The position numbers and the translations under genes were made by a program. A DNA stretch of 64,000 nt from Actinomycetaceae bacterium (GTDB lineage: Bacteria > Actinomycetota > Actinomycetes > Actinomycetales > Actinomycetaceae), in contig JAUNHH010000003.1 of the NCBI GenBank assembly GCA_030524055.1, positions 232,026 through 296,025 of the forward strand, given 5' to 3'. Below, in pieces: positions 43,861 through 53,413 of the stretch; position 1 is the first letter of the stretch, and each line of letters begins with the position of its first letter. The notes below the pieces were generated by a model. The model was not told where the DNA came from and did no database searches. It saw nothing but the letters and a program-made list of their open reading frames with translations.

Positions 43861-45149
43861 GCGCCCTGAAATCCAAACTGCGTCTGCCTCGAATTGAGCT
43901 TCCAGCAGCGATGGATGGCAAGGTGGAACACGATCCGGTAGTCACCTACTACCTGATTGTGGTACCCGCTTTAGTGCTGACCACATTTGGATTAGTCATG
44001 GGCTTTTCTGCCTCGGCAGTGACAAATATTGCCGCAGGAAATAGCCCCTATTTAGCTTTTGTCCGACAGCTCTTTATCGTCATTGTTTCCCTAGTCTTGG
44101 CGCTAATTGTGCATTTCGGCCCACATAAATGGTGGTATAAACACGCTCCCGCTGCATTCCTTGCCTCTTTAGCGCTGCAATCTTTAGTGCTGACGCCATT
44201 GGGCGTCAATGTTGGCGGAAATACAAACTGGATTGCTATTCCTGGCCTGCCTCAAATGCAGCCATCGGAACTGATTAAACTCACCCTGATTTTGCTTCTG
44301 GCTCGAATGTTGGCACGTCCAGGGGCCCGTCGCGAAGACTGGAAGCAAATGGGTGTCACTGTTGGCATCCCTATTGCTGTGGGTATTGGCGCGGTTCTTC
44401 TTGGTAAAGATATGGGTACAGCAATGGTGGTTGCTGTGGCCGCATTGGCTGCCCTGTGGGTGGCGGGATTGCCGGGCCGCTGGTTTCTTGGACTCATAGC
44501 CTTTGCTGTACCTGTCGGGGCCTTTTTAGTGGCTTCTAACCCGACACGTTTACGCCGTATTTTGGCGGTTCTGCCGTGGAATGGTGAAGAACGCGATCTG
44601 TCGTCCCCTGAACAAATCGATCACGCATTATGGGCGCTGGGCAGTGGCGGAATTAGTGGTCTTGGCCCAGGGGCATCACGGGAGAAGTGGAATTACCTTC
44701 AGGAAGGTCACACCGATTTTATTCTCGCTATTTTGGGTGAGGAATTCGGCTTGCTGGGAACACTAACGGTCCTGTTATGCCTGGGATTACTGTCCTGGTC
44801 AATGGTGCGTGTGGCACTGAGTGCCACCAATGATTTCGTCGCGATCTCAGCGGCAGGAATCGCTGCGTGGATTGGCGCCCAGGGAATCATTAATATTACT
44901 TCTGTGACTGGGCTTGGCCCCGTTATTGGTGTGCCACTACCCCTGGTCTCCTATGGCGGTTCCTCTTTCCTTTTCACTGCCTTTGCTATTGCTGTTGTCG
45001 CGAGTTTTGCACGCGCTGAGGCAGGAATGTGGACATTTGGATCCCCTGATGAGTCCTCAGCGGGCCGTGATCCACGGGTGGCTCCTCGTAAGCGTCGCCC
45101 TGGCCGCAGGCAGGCTAGGTCAAAGAAGAAGGTTCGGGAGGAAGTATGA
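43857..45149 (+). CDS. ftsW: septal peptidoglycan polymerase FtsW
   Basis: A SEDS-family glycosyltransferase that polymerises lipid II at the septum with FtsI. Ten membrane helices are predicted between residues 25 and 390; the signatures LGKDMGTAMVV, EEFGLLGTL and GVPLPLVSYGGSSFLF are present. The C-terminal 40 residues are strongly basic (for example RKRRPGRRQARSKKK) and may contact the membrane or partners. The protein has 430 residues. Both ends overlap neighbouring genes by four bases. Confidence 0.96.
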   Translation: MSALKSKLRLPRIELPAAMDGKVEHDPVVTYYLIVVPALVLTTFGLVMGFSASAVTNIAAGNSPYLAFVRQLFIVIVSLVLALIVHFGPHKWWYKHAPAAFLASLALQSLVLTPLGVNVGGNTNWIAIPGLPQMQPSELIKLTLILLLARMLARPGARREDWKQMGVTVGIPIAVGIGAVLLGKDMGTAMVVAVAALAALWVAGLPGRWFLGLIAFAVPVGAFLVASNPTRLRRILAVLPWNGEERDLSSPEQIDHALWALGSGGISGLGPGASREKWNYLQEGHTDFILAILGEEFGLLGTLTVLLCLGLLSWSMVRVALSATNDFVAISAAGIAAWIGAQGIINITSVTGLGPVIGVPLPLVSYGGSSFLFTAFAIAVVASFARAEAGMWTFGSPDESSAGRDPRVAPRKRRPGRRQARSKKKVREEV

Positions 45150-46261
45150 GGATTGTTCTTGCTGGCGGTGGAACTGCTGGGCATGTCAACCCCCTGCTTG
45201 CCACAGCACAGGTGTTACGTGAACGCGGTGCCGAGGTCGTGGCCCTAGGGACAGCAGAAGGTTTGGAAGCTGACCTTGTCCCGGCTGCGGGCATCGACCT
45301 CGTGACTATTCCGCGAGTACCCCTACCGCGGCGCCCATCCCCGGCCCTCCTCACCCTGCCTATGCGTCTTGGCCAGGCCGTGAGCGCCTGTACAGCAGCA
45401 CTTGAGGGAGCGGACGCTCTGGTTGGATTTGGCGGGTATGTGTCTACACCCGCGTATCTGGCAGCACGTAGCGCAAAAATCCCCGTGATTATCCACGAAC
45501 AAAATGCCCGCCCTGGTTTGGCGAATCGCCTTGGCGCTTCCTGGGCGAAAGTTGTGGCCCTGACGTTCTCCTCAACTCCGTTGGCAGCAAAAACAGGCGC
45601 GACTGTGACCACCGGTTTGCCGCTGCGTGAAGCGATTGTGGACTTGGCGCGTGCCCGCCGCGATGGGCACGGAAATACCCGCCGCGTTGAGGCTGCCGCC
45701 CGCCTGGGTTTAAATCCTGATGCCCCGACTTTGGTGGTGACAGGTGGCTCTTTGGGCGCTGTGCATATTAATGAATGCGTTACGTCCGCGGCCCAGTATC
45801 TGCCTGAAGGCGCTCAGGTTCTGCATTTGACGGGGCGTGGGAAAGATGGCGTGGTGCGTGAGGCTGTGCGCGCCGCTGGCTTAGAACAGCGGTGGACGAT
45901 CCTCGACTATCTGGTGACTATGGAAGACGCCTTGGCGTGCGCGGATCTGGTTTTGTGTCGTTCGGGTGCGGGCACGGTCGCAGAAATGACGGCCCTGGGA
46001 TTGCCCTGTGTGTATGTGCCTCTTCCTATTGGTAATGGTGAACAGCGCCTTAATGCTTCTGATCATGTTGAGGCTGGGGGCGCCATTATGGTGGACGATA
46101 AAGACCTCACTGCCGACATTGTGGAAAACCGTATTTTCCCGCTGTTAGTGTCGCAAGATTTAGCGTCAATGGCGGATGCATCAGCGAATCTTGGCCATAT
46201 TGAAGCCGCGACTGAATTAGCGGATCTTGTGATGGAAGCAGCAACAGAAGGGAAAGCGTGA
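45146..46261 (+). CDS. murG: UDP-GlcNAc--MurNAc-pentapeptide-undecaprenol GlcNAc transferase MurG
   Basis: A peripheral membrane glycosyltransferase (GT28) that converts lipid I to lipid II. The N-terminal GGGTAGHVNP loop, the IHEQNARPGLANRLGA segment and the C-terminal VTGGSLGA and CRSGAGTVAEMTALGLP motifs are all intact. The protein has 371 residues. The start overlaps the ftsW stop by four bases and the end overlaps the murC start by one base. Confidence 0.97.
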   Translation: MRIVLAGGGTAGHVNPLLATAQVLRERGAEVVALGTAEGLEADLVPAAGIDLVTIPRVPLPRRPSPALLTLPMRLGQAVSACTAALEGADALVGFGGYVSTPAYLAARSAKIPVIIHEQNARPGLANRLGASWAKVVALTFSSTPLAAKTGATVTTGLPLREAIVDLARARRDGHGNTRRVEAAARLGLNPDAPTLVVTGGSLGAVHINECVTSAAQYLPEGAQVLHLTGRGKDGVVREAVRAAGLEQRWTILDYLVTMEDALACADLVLCRSGAGTVAEMTALGLPCVYVPLPIGNGEQRLNASDHVEAGGAIMVDDKDLTADIVENRIFPLLVSQDLASMADASANLGHIEAATELADLVMEAATEGKA

Positions 46262-47637
46262 TGAGTGCCTATCACTTGATTGGTATTGGCGGCGCAGGAA
46301 TGTCTGTTGTTGCGGAATTGCTGCATGGACGCGGGCACCTGGTGAGTGGCTCCGATCAGAGCGAATCGCCGATTCTTGACCATTTACGGTCGGTGGGAGT
46401 TACCGCCCATAGTGGCCACAATGCCGATAATGTGCCTGCTGACGCTACTGTTGTTATTTCTTCGGCGGTGCGCGAAAGCAATGTGGAGCTCAGCGTCGCG
46501 CGTAGCCGCAATCAAGAGATTCTTCACCGTTCGCAGGCTCTGGCTCTGGCCGCTGAAGGTTTGCGTTTTGTAGCGGTGGCCGGGGCGCATGGGAAGACGA
46601 CAACCTCTGGCATGTTGGCAGTGGCATTAACTGAGGCTGGAGCCGATCCGTCTTTTGCTGTGGGGTCTATTGTTCCGCCTTTTGGCTCTGGAGCGCGACT
46701 TGGGGGAGGCGATATTTTTATTGCCGAAGCCGATGAATCTGATGAGTCTTTCCTGAACTATTCCCCAGCTATTGCTCTGGTGACCAATATTGAGCCTGAC
46801 CATTTAGATCACTATGCCTCGAGGGAAGCCTTCGAAGAGGTTTTCGCCCGTTTTGCTCAGCGGATTATTCCTGGCGGGCATTTAGTGGCCTGCGCTGAAG
46901 ATGACGGCGCAATGCGATTGGCTGACTATGCACGTAGCCAAGGTATCGCTGTGCATACCTATGGGCGCCCAGAGCACAGCGTCACCAGTCCTGATCTTGC
47001 TATTCACGAATGCGAATTGCTACCTGATGGGGCCCGCGCCCGCCTCGGTGGCCTGGAAACCGAGTCTGAACTGCGCCTAAAAGTTCCCGGCATTCACAAT
47101 ATTCTCAATGCTGCTGGTGCCTATCTGGTAGGGCACCTATTGGGCGTTGATGCTGCAGCAATGACTGAGGGATTAGCTCACTTTGGTGGCACCGCCCGCC
47201 GTTTTGATTTCAAGGGCGAGGTCGCTGGTCGGCGCCTTTATGACGATTATGCCCACCACCCCACCGAGGTTGCGGCAGCTATTGCACAGGCCCGCGTTGT
47301 TGCCAATGGCGGGGAGGTGACTGTGGTTTTCCAACCGCATTTATATTCGCGGACCCAGTCTTTTGCTGATCGTTTTGCCCAGGCATTATCTGGGGCGGAT
47401 CATATTGTGCTGGCTGATATTTATGGCGCCCGTGAAGATCCTATTGACGGGGTTGATTCTTCGCTGATTTCTTCGCAGATTCCTGGTGCACATTTTATTG
47501 GTGAGATGCACGAAGCAACGCGCTATGGAGCGGCATTAACGCCCCACGGCGGGATTCTCATTACGATGGGGGCAGGTTCGATTACGCAATGTGCAGATGA
47601 TGCCCTCACGCAGTGGCAATCCGAAAAAGGTAGCTAA
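46261..47637 (+). CDS. murC: UDP-N-acetylmuramate--L-alanine ligase MurC
   Basis: Adds L-alanine to UDP-MurNAc, the first peptide step. The nucleotide-binding motif GIGGAGMSVVAELL opens the protein, the P-loop GAHGKTTT is at about residues 108-115, and TNIEPDHLDHY and DDYAHHPTEVAAAI are the family signatures. The start at MSAYHLIGIGG is preferred to a GTG one codon earlier. The protein has 458 residues. Its stop overlaps the ftsQ start by one base. Confidence 0.96.
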   Translation: MSAYHLIGIGGAGMSVVAELLHGRGHLVSGSDQSESPILDHLRSVGVTAHSGHNADNVPADATVVISSAVRESNVELSVARSRNQEILHRSQALALAAEGLRFVAVAGAHGKTTTSGMLAVALTEAGADPSFAVGSIVPPFGSGARLGGGDIFIAEADESDESFLNYSPAIALVTNIEPDHLDHYASREAFEEVFARFAQRIIPGGHLVACAEDDGAMRLADYARSQGIAVHTYGRPEHSVTSPDLAIHECELLPDGARARLGGLETESELRLKVPGIHNILNAAGAYLVGHLLGVDAAAMTEGLAHFGGTARRFDFKGEVAGRRLYDDYAHHPTEVAAAIAQARVVANGGEVTVVFQPHLYSRTQSFADRFAQALSGADHIVLADIYGAREDPIDGVDSSLISSQIPGAHFIGEMHEATRYGAALTPHGGILITMGAGSITQCADDALTQWQSEKGS

Positions 47638-48803
47638 TGAAACATCCTCCACGCCCCCGATCCCCACAGCGTCCCCGAACGAGTGGACCACGCGCGGGTG
47701 CTGGCGCCGGACAGGGAGCTCCCCGGGCGCAGTCAGGTAGTGGAGGAAAAGGGGAGTCATCTGCCAACACCTCTGCGCAAAGTGGGCGTCCGCCCTCGTC
47801 AACGGGGAAAAAGGCCGCTAGTGCGGGGTCTGGTCCGCGTCGTCCGCGCCCACCCCGCGGTAGTGCTCAGGGGCAGGAGGTCCGGTCTGCTCGCGCTGGT
47901 AGTGCACCTCAAACGTCGCCATCCGCGTCGAAAGAGGTCGCGCCGGCAGCCTCGGCCCCCGCGCGACGGGAGGACGATCATCGTCCAGTTCGCCGTTCCC
48001 CCTTTCAAGCCCTGCGCCGTCCTGTGGGTGGCGATACCGGGGCTGCAGAGATTCTTGGTCCGGGCGAGGGAGCTTCCACAGCTAATCTTGAACAGCGCTT
48101 GGGAGAACGCCGGAAGGCGCGTCTCCGCCTAACTTTAGGCCGTATTTTTGCACTCATTGCCACTTTAGCTGTTATTGCGGCGGTCGTCTGGGTTGCCTAC
48201 TTTTCTCCAGTATTCGCCTTAAGTCAAGACAGTATCCGTGTTAACGGTGCTGATGAAAAAGCGTTGCCCTCGGCTGAGGTAAGTTCGGCAATCTCTCCCT
48301 GGGTGGGAACCCCGCTACTTCAACTCGATACCACGGCGATGGAAGGCGAGGTAAAGAAGATTTTGCTGGTCAAGCAGGCAACGGTGACGCGAACATGGCC
48401 TAATGGCGTCAGTGTCGATATCGTTGTGCGGACGCCAGCAATGTCAATGGATACCGGTTCAGGTTGGGCCATTATGGACGAGGCCGGGGTGCAATTGTCC
48501 AAGGCAGATGCGCCGATGTCAGGTGCTCCGGTGGTGACCTTGCCGGAAGGGGAGGAGCGTGCTCCTAGTGCTGGCGAGATTATGGAGGTCTGGAATCACC
48601 TTGACCCCGCGATCCGTTCTCAAGTGACCTCTATAACGTCTGATGGTCATTCCATGACCTTAGCTTTAGGAAATGGGGCTACGGTCAAATGGGGTCAAGC
48701 TGGAGAGACAGCCTTGAAATCGAAGGTCCTGACCGTCCTTCTTGCTGAGCGTGAGGCGAAGATTTATGACCTCTCAGCACCAGCAAATCCCGTGACATCC
48801 TGA
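47637..48803 (+). CDS. ftsQ: cell-division protein FtsQ with a long disordered N-terminus
   Basis: A bitopic division protein of the FtsQLB complex. The membrane helix is at about residues 169-189, followed by a POTRA domain (about 193-265) and the FtsQ/DivIB domain. The cytoplasmic part is about 165 residues of Ser/Pro/Ala/Gly/Arg-rich low-complexity sequence, far longer than in E. coli but seen in other actinobacteria. The start overlaps the murC stop (TAATG). A copy of the dispersed motif lies in the low-complexity part (47790-47799). Confidence 0.92.
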   Translation: MKHPPRPRSPQRPRTSGPRAGAGAGQGAPRAQSGSGGKGESSANTSAQSGRPPSSTGKKAASAGSGPRRPRPPRGSAQGQEVRSARAGSAPQTSPSASKEVAPAASAPARREDDHRPVRRSPFQALRRPVGGDTGAAEILGPGEGASTANLEQRLGERRKARLRLTLGRIFALIATLAVIAAVVWVAYFSPVFALSQDSIRVNGADEKALPSAEVSSAISPWVGTPLLQLDTTAMEGEVKKILLVKQATVTRTWPNGVSVDIVVRTPAMSMDTGSGWAIMDEAGVQLSKADAPMSGAPVVTLPEGEERAPSAGEIMEVWNHLDPAIRSQVTSITSDGHSMTLALGNGATVKWGQAGETALKSKVLTVLLAEREAKIYDLSAPANPVTS

Positions 48804-48896
48804 CATTTTTCGGGGCCTGATCCGACACGCCCGCGAAGTTCCTTGAAGGCAAGGGGAGGGGCCCCTACCTTCTTTTCGGCAGAACGCAGGTCAAAG

Positions 48897-48927
48897 ACCA
48901 ACCTTAAACTTGAGGTTGAAGGTTGGT
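48897..48927 (+). promoter_or_regulatory. hairpin in the ftsZ leader
   Basis: ACCAACCTT pairs with AAGGTTGGT across a 13-base loop that itself contains AAC and GTT arms. It lies 24 bases before the ftsZ start, in the only gap of more than 100 bases between ftsL and pgeF. It might be a protein-binding palindrome or an mRNA hairpin. Confidence 0.5.
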
Positions 48928-48950
48928 GCAAGCGCAGAGGGGACCGTTCC

Positions 48951-50354
48951 ATGGCGGCACCGCAAAACCAGTTGGCAGTGATTAAAGTCGTCGGAGTTGG
49001 CGGCGGCGGCGTCAACGCTGTCAATCGCATGATTGAAGTCGGCCTTAAGGGGGTTGATTTCATTGCGGTGAATACCGACGCCCAGGCACTACTGATGTCT
49101 GACGCCGAGACGAAACTCGACATTGGACGCGACCTGACCCACGGTCTGGGCGCTGGCGCGGATCCTGCAGTGGGGCGCCAAGCTGCAGAAGATCACGTTG
49201 ACGAAATCACCGAGTCCCTGGCCGGGGCAGATATGGTCTTTGTGACCGCTGGTGAAGGTGGCGGCACTGGTACAGGCGCTGCCCCAGTGGTCGCCCGCGT
49301 TGCCCGTGCAGGCGGAGCCCTCACCGTTGGCGTTGTCACCCGCCCCTTCTCTTTCGAGGGTAATCGCCGTGCTGCTCAGGCCGAAAAGGGTGTTGAAGAT
49401 CTGCGCAATGAAGTCGATACCCTCATTGTGATCCCCAATGATCGCCTGCTCAAGATTGATGACGCGGGGATTTCCGTTCTCGATGCCTTTAAAGCAGCTG
49501 ACACTGTGCTCCTCTCTGGCGTCCAAGGCATTACTGAACTCATTACCACGCCCGGCCTCATTAACGTTGACTTTAACGACGTCAAGTCAGTGATGAAGGA
49601 TGCCGGGTCTGCCCTGATGGGTATTGGTGCAGCCACTGGTGAAGACCGCGCTTTGCGCGCAGTAGAAACTGCGATTTCCTCGCCGCTGCTGGAAGCCTCT
49701 ATTGAAGGTGCTCATGGCGTCCTGATGTTCTTCCAGGGCGGGACCGATCTTGGTCTTCACGAAATCGTCCAGTCCTCGGAGTTGGTTCGCGAAGCGGTCC
49801 ACCCGGAAGCGAATATTATTTTCGGCAATGTCGTGGACGATACCTTGGGCGATGAAATTCGAGTCACCATTATTGCCGCAGGCTTTGACCCGGTGGTCGA
49901 ACGCCCTGAACCCACCCCGCCACGTTCTTCGGTGCCCAGTCCTCGGGCAGCAGCTGCTCCTGGTGGAGTCATGACCCCTCCCGCTATTCCTGCAGCTCCC
50001 AGCCAACATTCTGCGCCCCCGGCGCACACCGGCCCCCACGTCACCGTGCCACAGGCCGGCGCCTATTCAGCACCGCCAGCTCGCCCAGCTCATGCTCAAC
50101 CTCAGGTACCCCCCACCATTCCCACAGTGGAAAGTGGTCCAGCTGCGGTCCATGTGACTGAGCCTCGGTCCCTTGGTGAAGTTCCGGTGGCCCGCCCAAA
50201 TCACCGTGCCCAGCCGCAGGTCCCCTCACGACGCGCTGATCTCAGCGAAGATCTGCCTCTGGCCAACGATAATTCGCCCTCCTTTGAGGTGCCTCGGGTC
50301 TTTGACGAGGCCGAGCCGCCGGAGGATCTTGATATTCCGGATTTCTTGCGGTGA
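48951..50354 (+). CDS. ftsZ: tubulin-like division GTPase FtsZ
   Basis: Polymerises into the Z-ring at midcell and recruits the divisome. The tubulin signature GGGTGTG is at residues 103-109, [15 protein letters not shown] opens the GTPase domain and [20 protein letters not shown] the T7 loop. The core ends near 320. A Pro/Ala-rich linker of about 130 residues follows, and the C-terminal peptide [11 protein letters not shown] is the SepF-binding tail. The start at [14 protein letters not shown] has AGAGGGGA upstream; a longer frame start is rejected. The stop overlaps pgeF by four bases. Confidence 0.98.
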   Translation: MAAPQNQLAVIKVVGVGGGGVNAVNRMIEVGLKGVDFIAVNTDAQALLMSDAETKLDIGRDLTHGLGAGADPAVGRQAAEDHVDEITESLAGADMVFVTAGEGGGTGTGAAPVVARVARAGGALTVGVVTRPFSFEGNRRAAQAEKGVEDLRNEVDTLIVIPNDRLLKIDDAGISVLDAFKAADTVLLSGVQGITELITTPGLINVDFNDVKSVMKDAGSALMGIGAATGEDRALRAVETAISSPLLEASIEGAHGVLMFFQGGTDLGLHEIVQSSELVREAVHPEANIIFGNVVDDTLGDEIRVTIIAAGFDPVVERPEPTPPRSSVPSPRAAAAPGGVMTPPAIPAAPSQHSAPPAHTGPHVTVPQAGAYSAPPARPAHAQPQVPPTIPTVESGPAAVHVTEPRSLGEVPVARPNHRAQPQVPSRRADLSEDLPLANDNSPSFEVPRVFDEAEPPEDLDIPDFLR

Positions 50355-51115
50355 AACAGATCAATCTTGCTGGTGCCCTTGCTCGCTTTACTGAAGCGGG
50401 TAAGGGCACCGACCCGTTGCGTCAGAATCTTGGTCTTCATGTGGGAGATGACCCCGCCCTCGTTCATTACCGACGAGAAGCGCTATCGCATGAGGTGGGC
50501 GCCCCTTTGCTATGGATGGATCAAACCCATTCCACTGAGGTCGTGCTGATCGATTCTCACACCTCCCTACCGACCTATTCTTCTATCGAATGTGGACCGA
50601 TCAGCGCAGATGCCCTCGTCGTCGATGCGCGAGGCTGGGAGGGAGCTCCCGGGGCGTGCGTCATGGTGGCTGACTGCCTTCCCGTTCTTTTTGGCGCCGA
50701 GGACGGGGCGGTCATTGCTGCTGCCCATGCTGGACGGCAGGGACTGCTTGGCGGAATCCTCACCCGCGTTGTGGATATATATAAGGGGGTAGGAATTGAC
50801 CCCGCTGATATTGAGGTGGCTATCGGACCAGCAGCCTGCGCTGCCTGCTATGAAGTTCCTGAAGATATGCGTAGCGATGCTGTCAAGACTCACCCAGCAA
50901 CCTATGGAATAACCCGTCAAGGAACTCCATCAATCGATTTGGTCCGCGGTGCTGAACAAGAGTTGCGCAGATGTGGAATAATGAAAATATCTATAGACGC
51001 GCGATGCACAATCGAGGAAAAAACTTTACACTCGCATCGACGTGATCCCGCTCACGGAAGGCAGGTCGGAGTGGTTGTCCCATTTCCTGTGCTGCGACAT
51101 GCCGAGCTTCCCTAA
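50351..51115 (+). CDS. pgeF: peptidoglycan-editing factor PgeF (YfiH/laccase-domain family)
   Basis: A zinc-dependent amidase that hydrolyses wrongly incorporated L-Ser from UDP-MurNAc in E. coli; older annotations call it multicopper polyphenol oxidase. Metal ligands lie in [20 protein letters not shown] and [14 protein letters not shown]. The protein has 254 residues with the start at GTG, overlapping the ftsZ stop. The position between ftsZ and sepF is conserved in actinobacteria. A copy of the dispersed motif is embedded near the 5' end (50454-50463). The exact substrate here is inferred from the family. Confidence 0.88.
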   Translation: MKQINLAGALARFTEAGKGTDPLRQNLGLHVGDDPALVHYRREALSHEVGAPLLWMDQTHSTEVVLIDSHTSLPTYSSIECGPISADALVVDARGWEGAPGACVMVADCLPVLFGAEDGAVIAAAHAGRQGLLGGILTRVVDIYKGVGIDPADIEVAIGPAACAACYEVPEDMRSDAVKTHPATYGITRQGTPSIDLVRGAEQELRRCGIMKISIDARCTIEEKTLHSHRRDPAHGRQVGVVVPFPVLRHAELP

Positions 51116-51181
51116 CCCTGCAAACGCCTGGATCGGGTTACGTTGAGCATCCAGGTTCCCCAGGGGGAGGAGAAGATAGAG

Positions 51182-51640
51182 ATGGGCGATTCATTTGGCC
51201 TCAAAGCACGTCGTTTCATGGGCTGGTATACGCCCGATGACGTCGAGGAAGACACTGATCCATTTGTGGAGGATGCCGAATTGGCTGAAGTGACCCCACT
51301 TGCTGCCATCGAGCGTGAACGCCCCGCTTTACTTCCTGTACCTCAAGAAGTAGAGCATATGGATCTGTCGCGTATTGTCACAGTGCACCCCACGTCCTAT
51401 AACGATGCTCTTGCCATTGGTGAGGCATTTCGTAAGGGTGTGCCTGTGATTATGAATCTGACAGAAATGCCTGAAGCTGACGCTCGTCGCGTTGTGGACT
51501 TTGCCGCAGGTCTAACTTTTGGCCTCCATGGAGTCATTGAGCGCGTGACGAACCGTGTCTTTTTGCTTTCTCCCAGCAGCGTCGAGGTGTCCGGCGACCT
51601 GACAGGTGCGCGCCGCGGCTCTTTGTTTAATCAGAGCTGA
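51182..51640 (+). CDS. sepF: cell-division protein SepF
   Basis: A membrane-binding, Z-ring-anchoring protein that takes the place of FtsA in actinobacteria. The 152-residue protein has an amphipathic N-terminal helix ([15 protein letters not shown]) and a DUF552 core ([20 protein letters not shown] to [11 protein letters not shown]). The start is supported by GGAGGAG nine bases upstream. It would bind the FtsZ tail DIPDFLR. It lies 66 bases after pgeF and two bases before the YggT gene. Confidence 0.93.
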   Translation: MGDSFGLKARRFMGWYTPDDVEEDTDPFVEDAELAEVTPLAAIERERPALLPVPQEVEHMDLSRIVTVHPTSYNDALAIGEAFRKGVPVIMNLTEMPEADARRVVDFAAGLTFGLHGVIERVTNRVFLLSPSSVEVSGDLTGARRGSLFNQS

Positions 51641-51641
51641 C

Positions 51642-51950
51642 ATGAATGTGCTGAATTGGATTGGGATAGGAATCTCCTTTATCGCAGGGGTCTACCTGAC
51701 GATCCTCTTTATTCGGGCGATTTTTGACTGGGCGAGGGTCCTTATCCGGGGCTTTCGTCCTAGGGGAATTCTTCTACCTGTGGCCAATGCCATTTACGCG
51801 GTAACTGATCCCCCCTTGCGCGCCCTTGGGCGACGCATCCCGCCTTTGCGTTTGGGCACGGGTTTCGCTCTGGATCTTGGCTTCCTCATTCTGGTGCTAG
51901 CAGTAATCATCTTGTCTAACTTTGGCCGCTGGCTAGTGTTTCTTGGCTGA
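51642..51950 (+). CDS. YggT-family membrane protein
   Basis: A 102-residue membrane protein with two or three helices (about 5-25 and 75-98) and the family core YAVTDPPLRALGRRIPPLRLG. In actinobacteria it lies between sepF and divIVA and may assist divisome or polar-growth proteins; no activity is established. The start lies two bases after the sepF stop. About 200 bases separate it from divIVA; within them no certain promoter was recognised. Confidence 0.88.
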   Translation: MNVLNWIGIGISFIAGVYLTILFIRAIFDWARVLIRGFRPRGILLPVANAIYAVTDPPLRALGRRIPPLRLGTGFALDLGFLILVLAVIILSNFGRWLVFLG

Positions 51951-52150
51951 GCTGCGAAAGCAATGCATTTCATAGGGGTCTCATCGCGCGCGATGGGGCC
52001 TCTTTTGCTAGTCGGTGGTGAACGAGCCACTCGTGAGTCGGTTATCATTCCGATGGAAGTGTTCGGGGGAGCGCTTCAGTCAGTGAATCCCCGGACGCGG
52101 GACAAGAAAACAGTTCCGCGAATGCACCCAGACGACCGAGAGGCGAGGAA

Positions 52151-52717
52151 ATGGCCCTGCTTTCAACAGAGGACGTACTCAACAAGAAGTTCCAGTACGT
52201 CAAGTTCCGCGAGGGATACGACCAGGTCGAGGTCGATGAGTTCCTTGACGAGGTCGTCCAGACCATCTACGCCCTCCAGGCCGAAAATCAGGACCTGAAG
52301 GAGAAGCTCGAAGCGGCTGAACGTCGTATTGCGGAGCTCTCTGCTGGCGGTGAAGGCCTGGGCGTGGCAGAAACTCCGAAGGTTGAGGCAGCTCCTGCTC
52401 CCGCAGCAGCAGGTCTTTCCTCCCCAGAATCTGCGGCCTCCATGTTGGCTTTGGCTCAGCGTGTTCACGACGAATATGTGCGCGATGGCCGCGAGGAATC
52501 GAATCGCATTATTGCCGAGGCTCGTACCAAGGGCGACGAGATCATTGCCGATGCTCAGCGTCAGCACGAGTCGATCCTGTCCAAGCTGGACGAAGAGCGC
52601 GCGCTGCTTGAAACCAAGATCAGCGAATTGCGTTCCTTCGAGGCGGAATACCGCACGAATCTGCGGACCCACCTGGAGAGCCTTATCAAAGAGGTCAACC
52701 AGGGCGGACAGGCCTGA
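52151..52717 (+). CDS. divIVA: polar-growth scaffold DivIVA (Wag31)
   Basis: A coiled-coil protein that senses negative membrane curvature and directs polar wall synthesis in rod-shaped actinobacteria. The N-terminal membrane-binding domain (LSTEDVLNKKFQYVKFREGYDQVEVDEFL) has the exposed aromatic residues and is followed by a first coiled-coil to about residue 60. A variable Ala/Pro-rich linker (about 70-95) and a second coiled-coil (about 95-185) come next. The length is 188 residues. The start has GAGGCGAGGAA upstream. A strong terminator follows. Confidence 0.93.
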   Translation: MALLSTEDVLNKKFQYVKFREGYDQVEVDEFLDEVVQTIYALQAENQDLKEKLEAAERRIAELSAGGEGLGVAETPKVEAAPAPAAAGLSSPESAASMLALAQRVHDEYVRDGREESNRIIAEARTKGDEIIADAQRQHESILSKLDEERALLETKISELRSFEAEYRTNLRTHLESLIKEVNQGGQA

Positions 52718-52740
52718 TTGCCTATTCCGTGACTTTCCTT

Positions 52741-52777
52741 TCACGGGCGGTGGTGCTTTATGCGCCACCGCCCGTGA
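52741..52777. terminator. intrinsic terminator after divIVA
   Basis: TCACGGGCGGTGG pairs perfectly with CCACCGCCCGTGA across an 11-base loop that holds TGC/GCG arms. It lies 23 bases after the divIVA stop and closes the dcw region. Confidence 0.85.
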
Positions 52778-52888
52778 TGTGCGTCAGGGGCAATACACTG
52801 AGGGTACGAGGGCCGGGTTAGACCCATAAAAAGAGTTCTATCCTTAAAGGGTTTCCTCCCTGAAATATGTGGGTCAAGAAAGGTTAAA

Positions 52889-53413
52889 ATGAGTCACTCA
52901 TTTCCAGCGATGAAAACGCGAATAGCGTATGGAGCTGGACTTGCTGCCTTTGGGGCGATTACTGATCAGTTGTCCAAAGAATGGGCATTAGTGGCTTTAG
53001 CAGATGGGCAAAAACGGCCTGTCATTGGGAATTTGCTTTCCCTTGACCTGATTCATAATTCGGGAGCTGCCTTTTCTTTGGGCTCCTCAATGACGTGGAT
53101 CTTCACTGTGCTCAGTGTTGTTATTTTGGGTGCTCTTGCCTATTGGATATGGCGAGGATGCTCCCTGTGGATGACTATTGCTATTGGTCTTCTTGGCGGT
53201 GGTGCCATCGGCAATCTCATTGACCGTCTTATTCGTGAGCCGGGTTTTGGTGTCGGCCACGTGGTTGACTTTATTAATTATAATGACCTGTTCATCGGGA
53301 ATGTCGCCGATATTTGGATTGTTGGTGCGGCAGCCTGGATTGCCATTCTTGTGGCCCGTACCCCATCAGCAGCCAGCGAATCTACGGCAGCAGAAAAAGA
53401 CGCCGATGCCTGA
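52889..53413 (+). CDS. lspA: lipoprotein signal peptidase II
   Basis: A membrane aspartyl protease that cleaves prolipoprotein signal peptides. The 174-residue protein has four membrane helices and the conserved boxes DQLSKEWAL, NSGAAFS, GNLIDRL and VVDFI..NVADIWI; the catalytic aspartates are D112 and D141. The beta-helix lipoprotein and the small lipopeptide in this window would be substrates. The stop overlaps the pseudouridine synthase start by eight bases. The upstream leader carries an imperfect inverted repeat ACCCATA/TATGTGGGT. Confidence 0.95.
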   Translation: MSHSFPAMKTRIAYGAGLAAFGAITDQLSKEWALVALADGQKRPVIGNLLSLDLIHNSGAAFSLGSSMTWIFTVLSVVILGALAYWIWRGCSLWMTIAIGLLGGGAIGNLIDRLIREPGFGVGHVVDFINYNDLFIGNVADIWIVGAAAWIAILVARTPSAASESTAAEKDADA

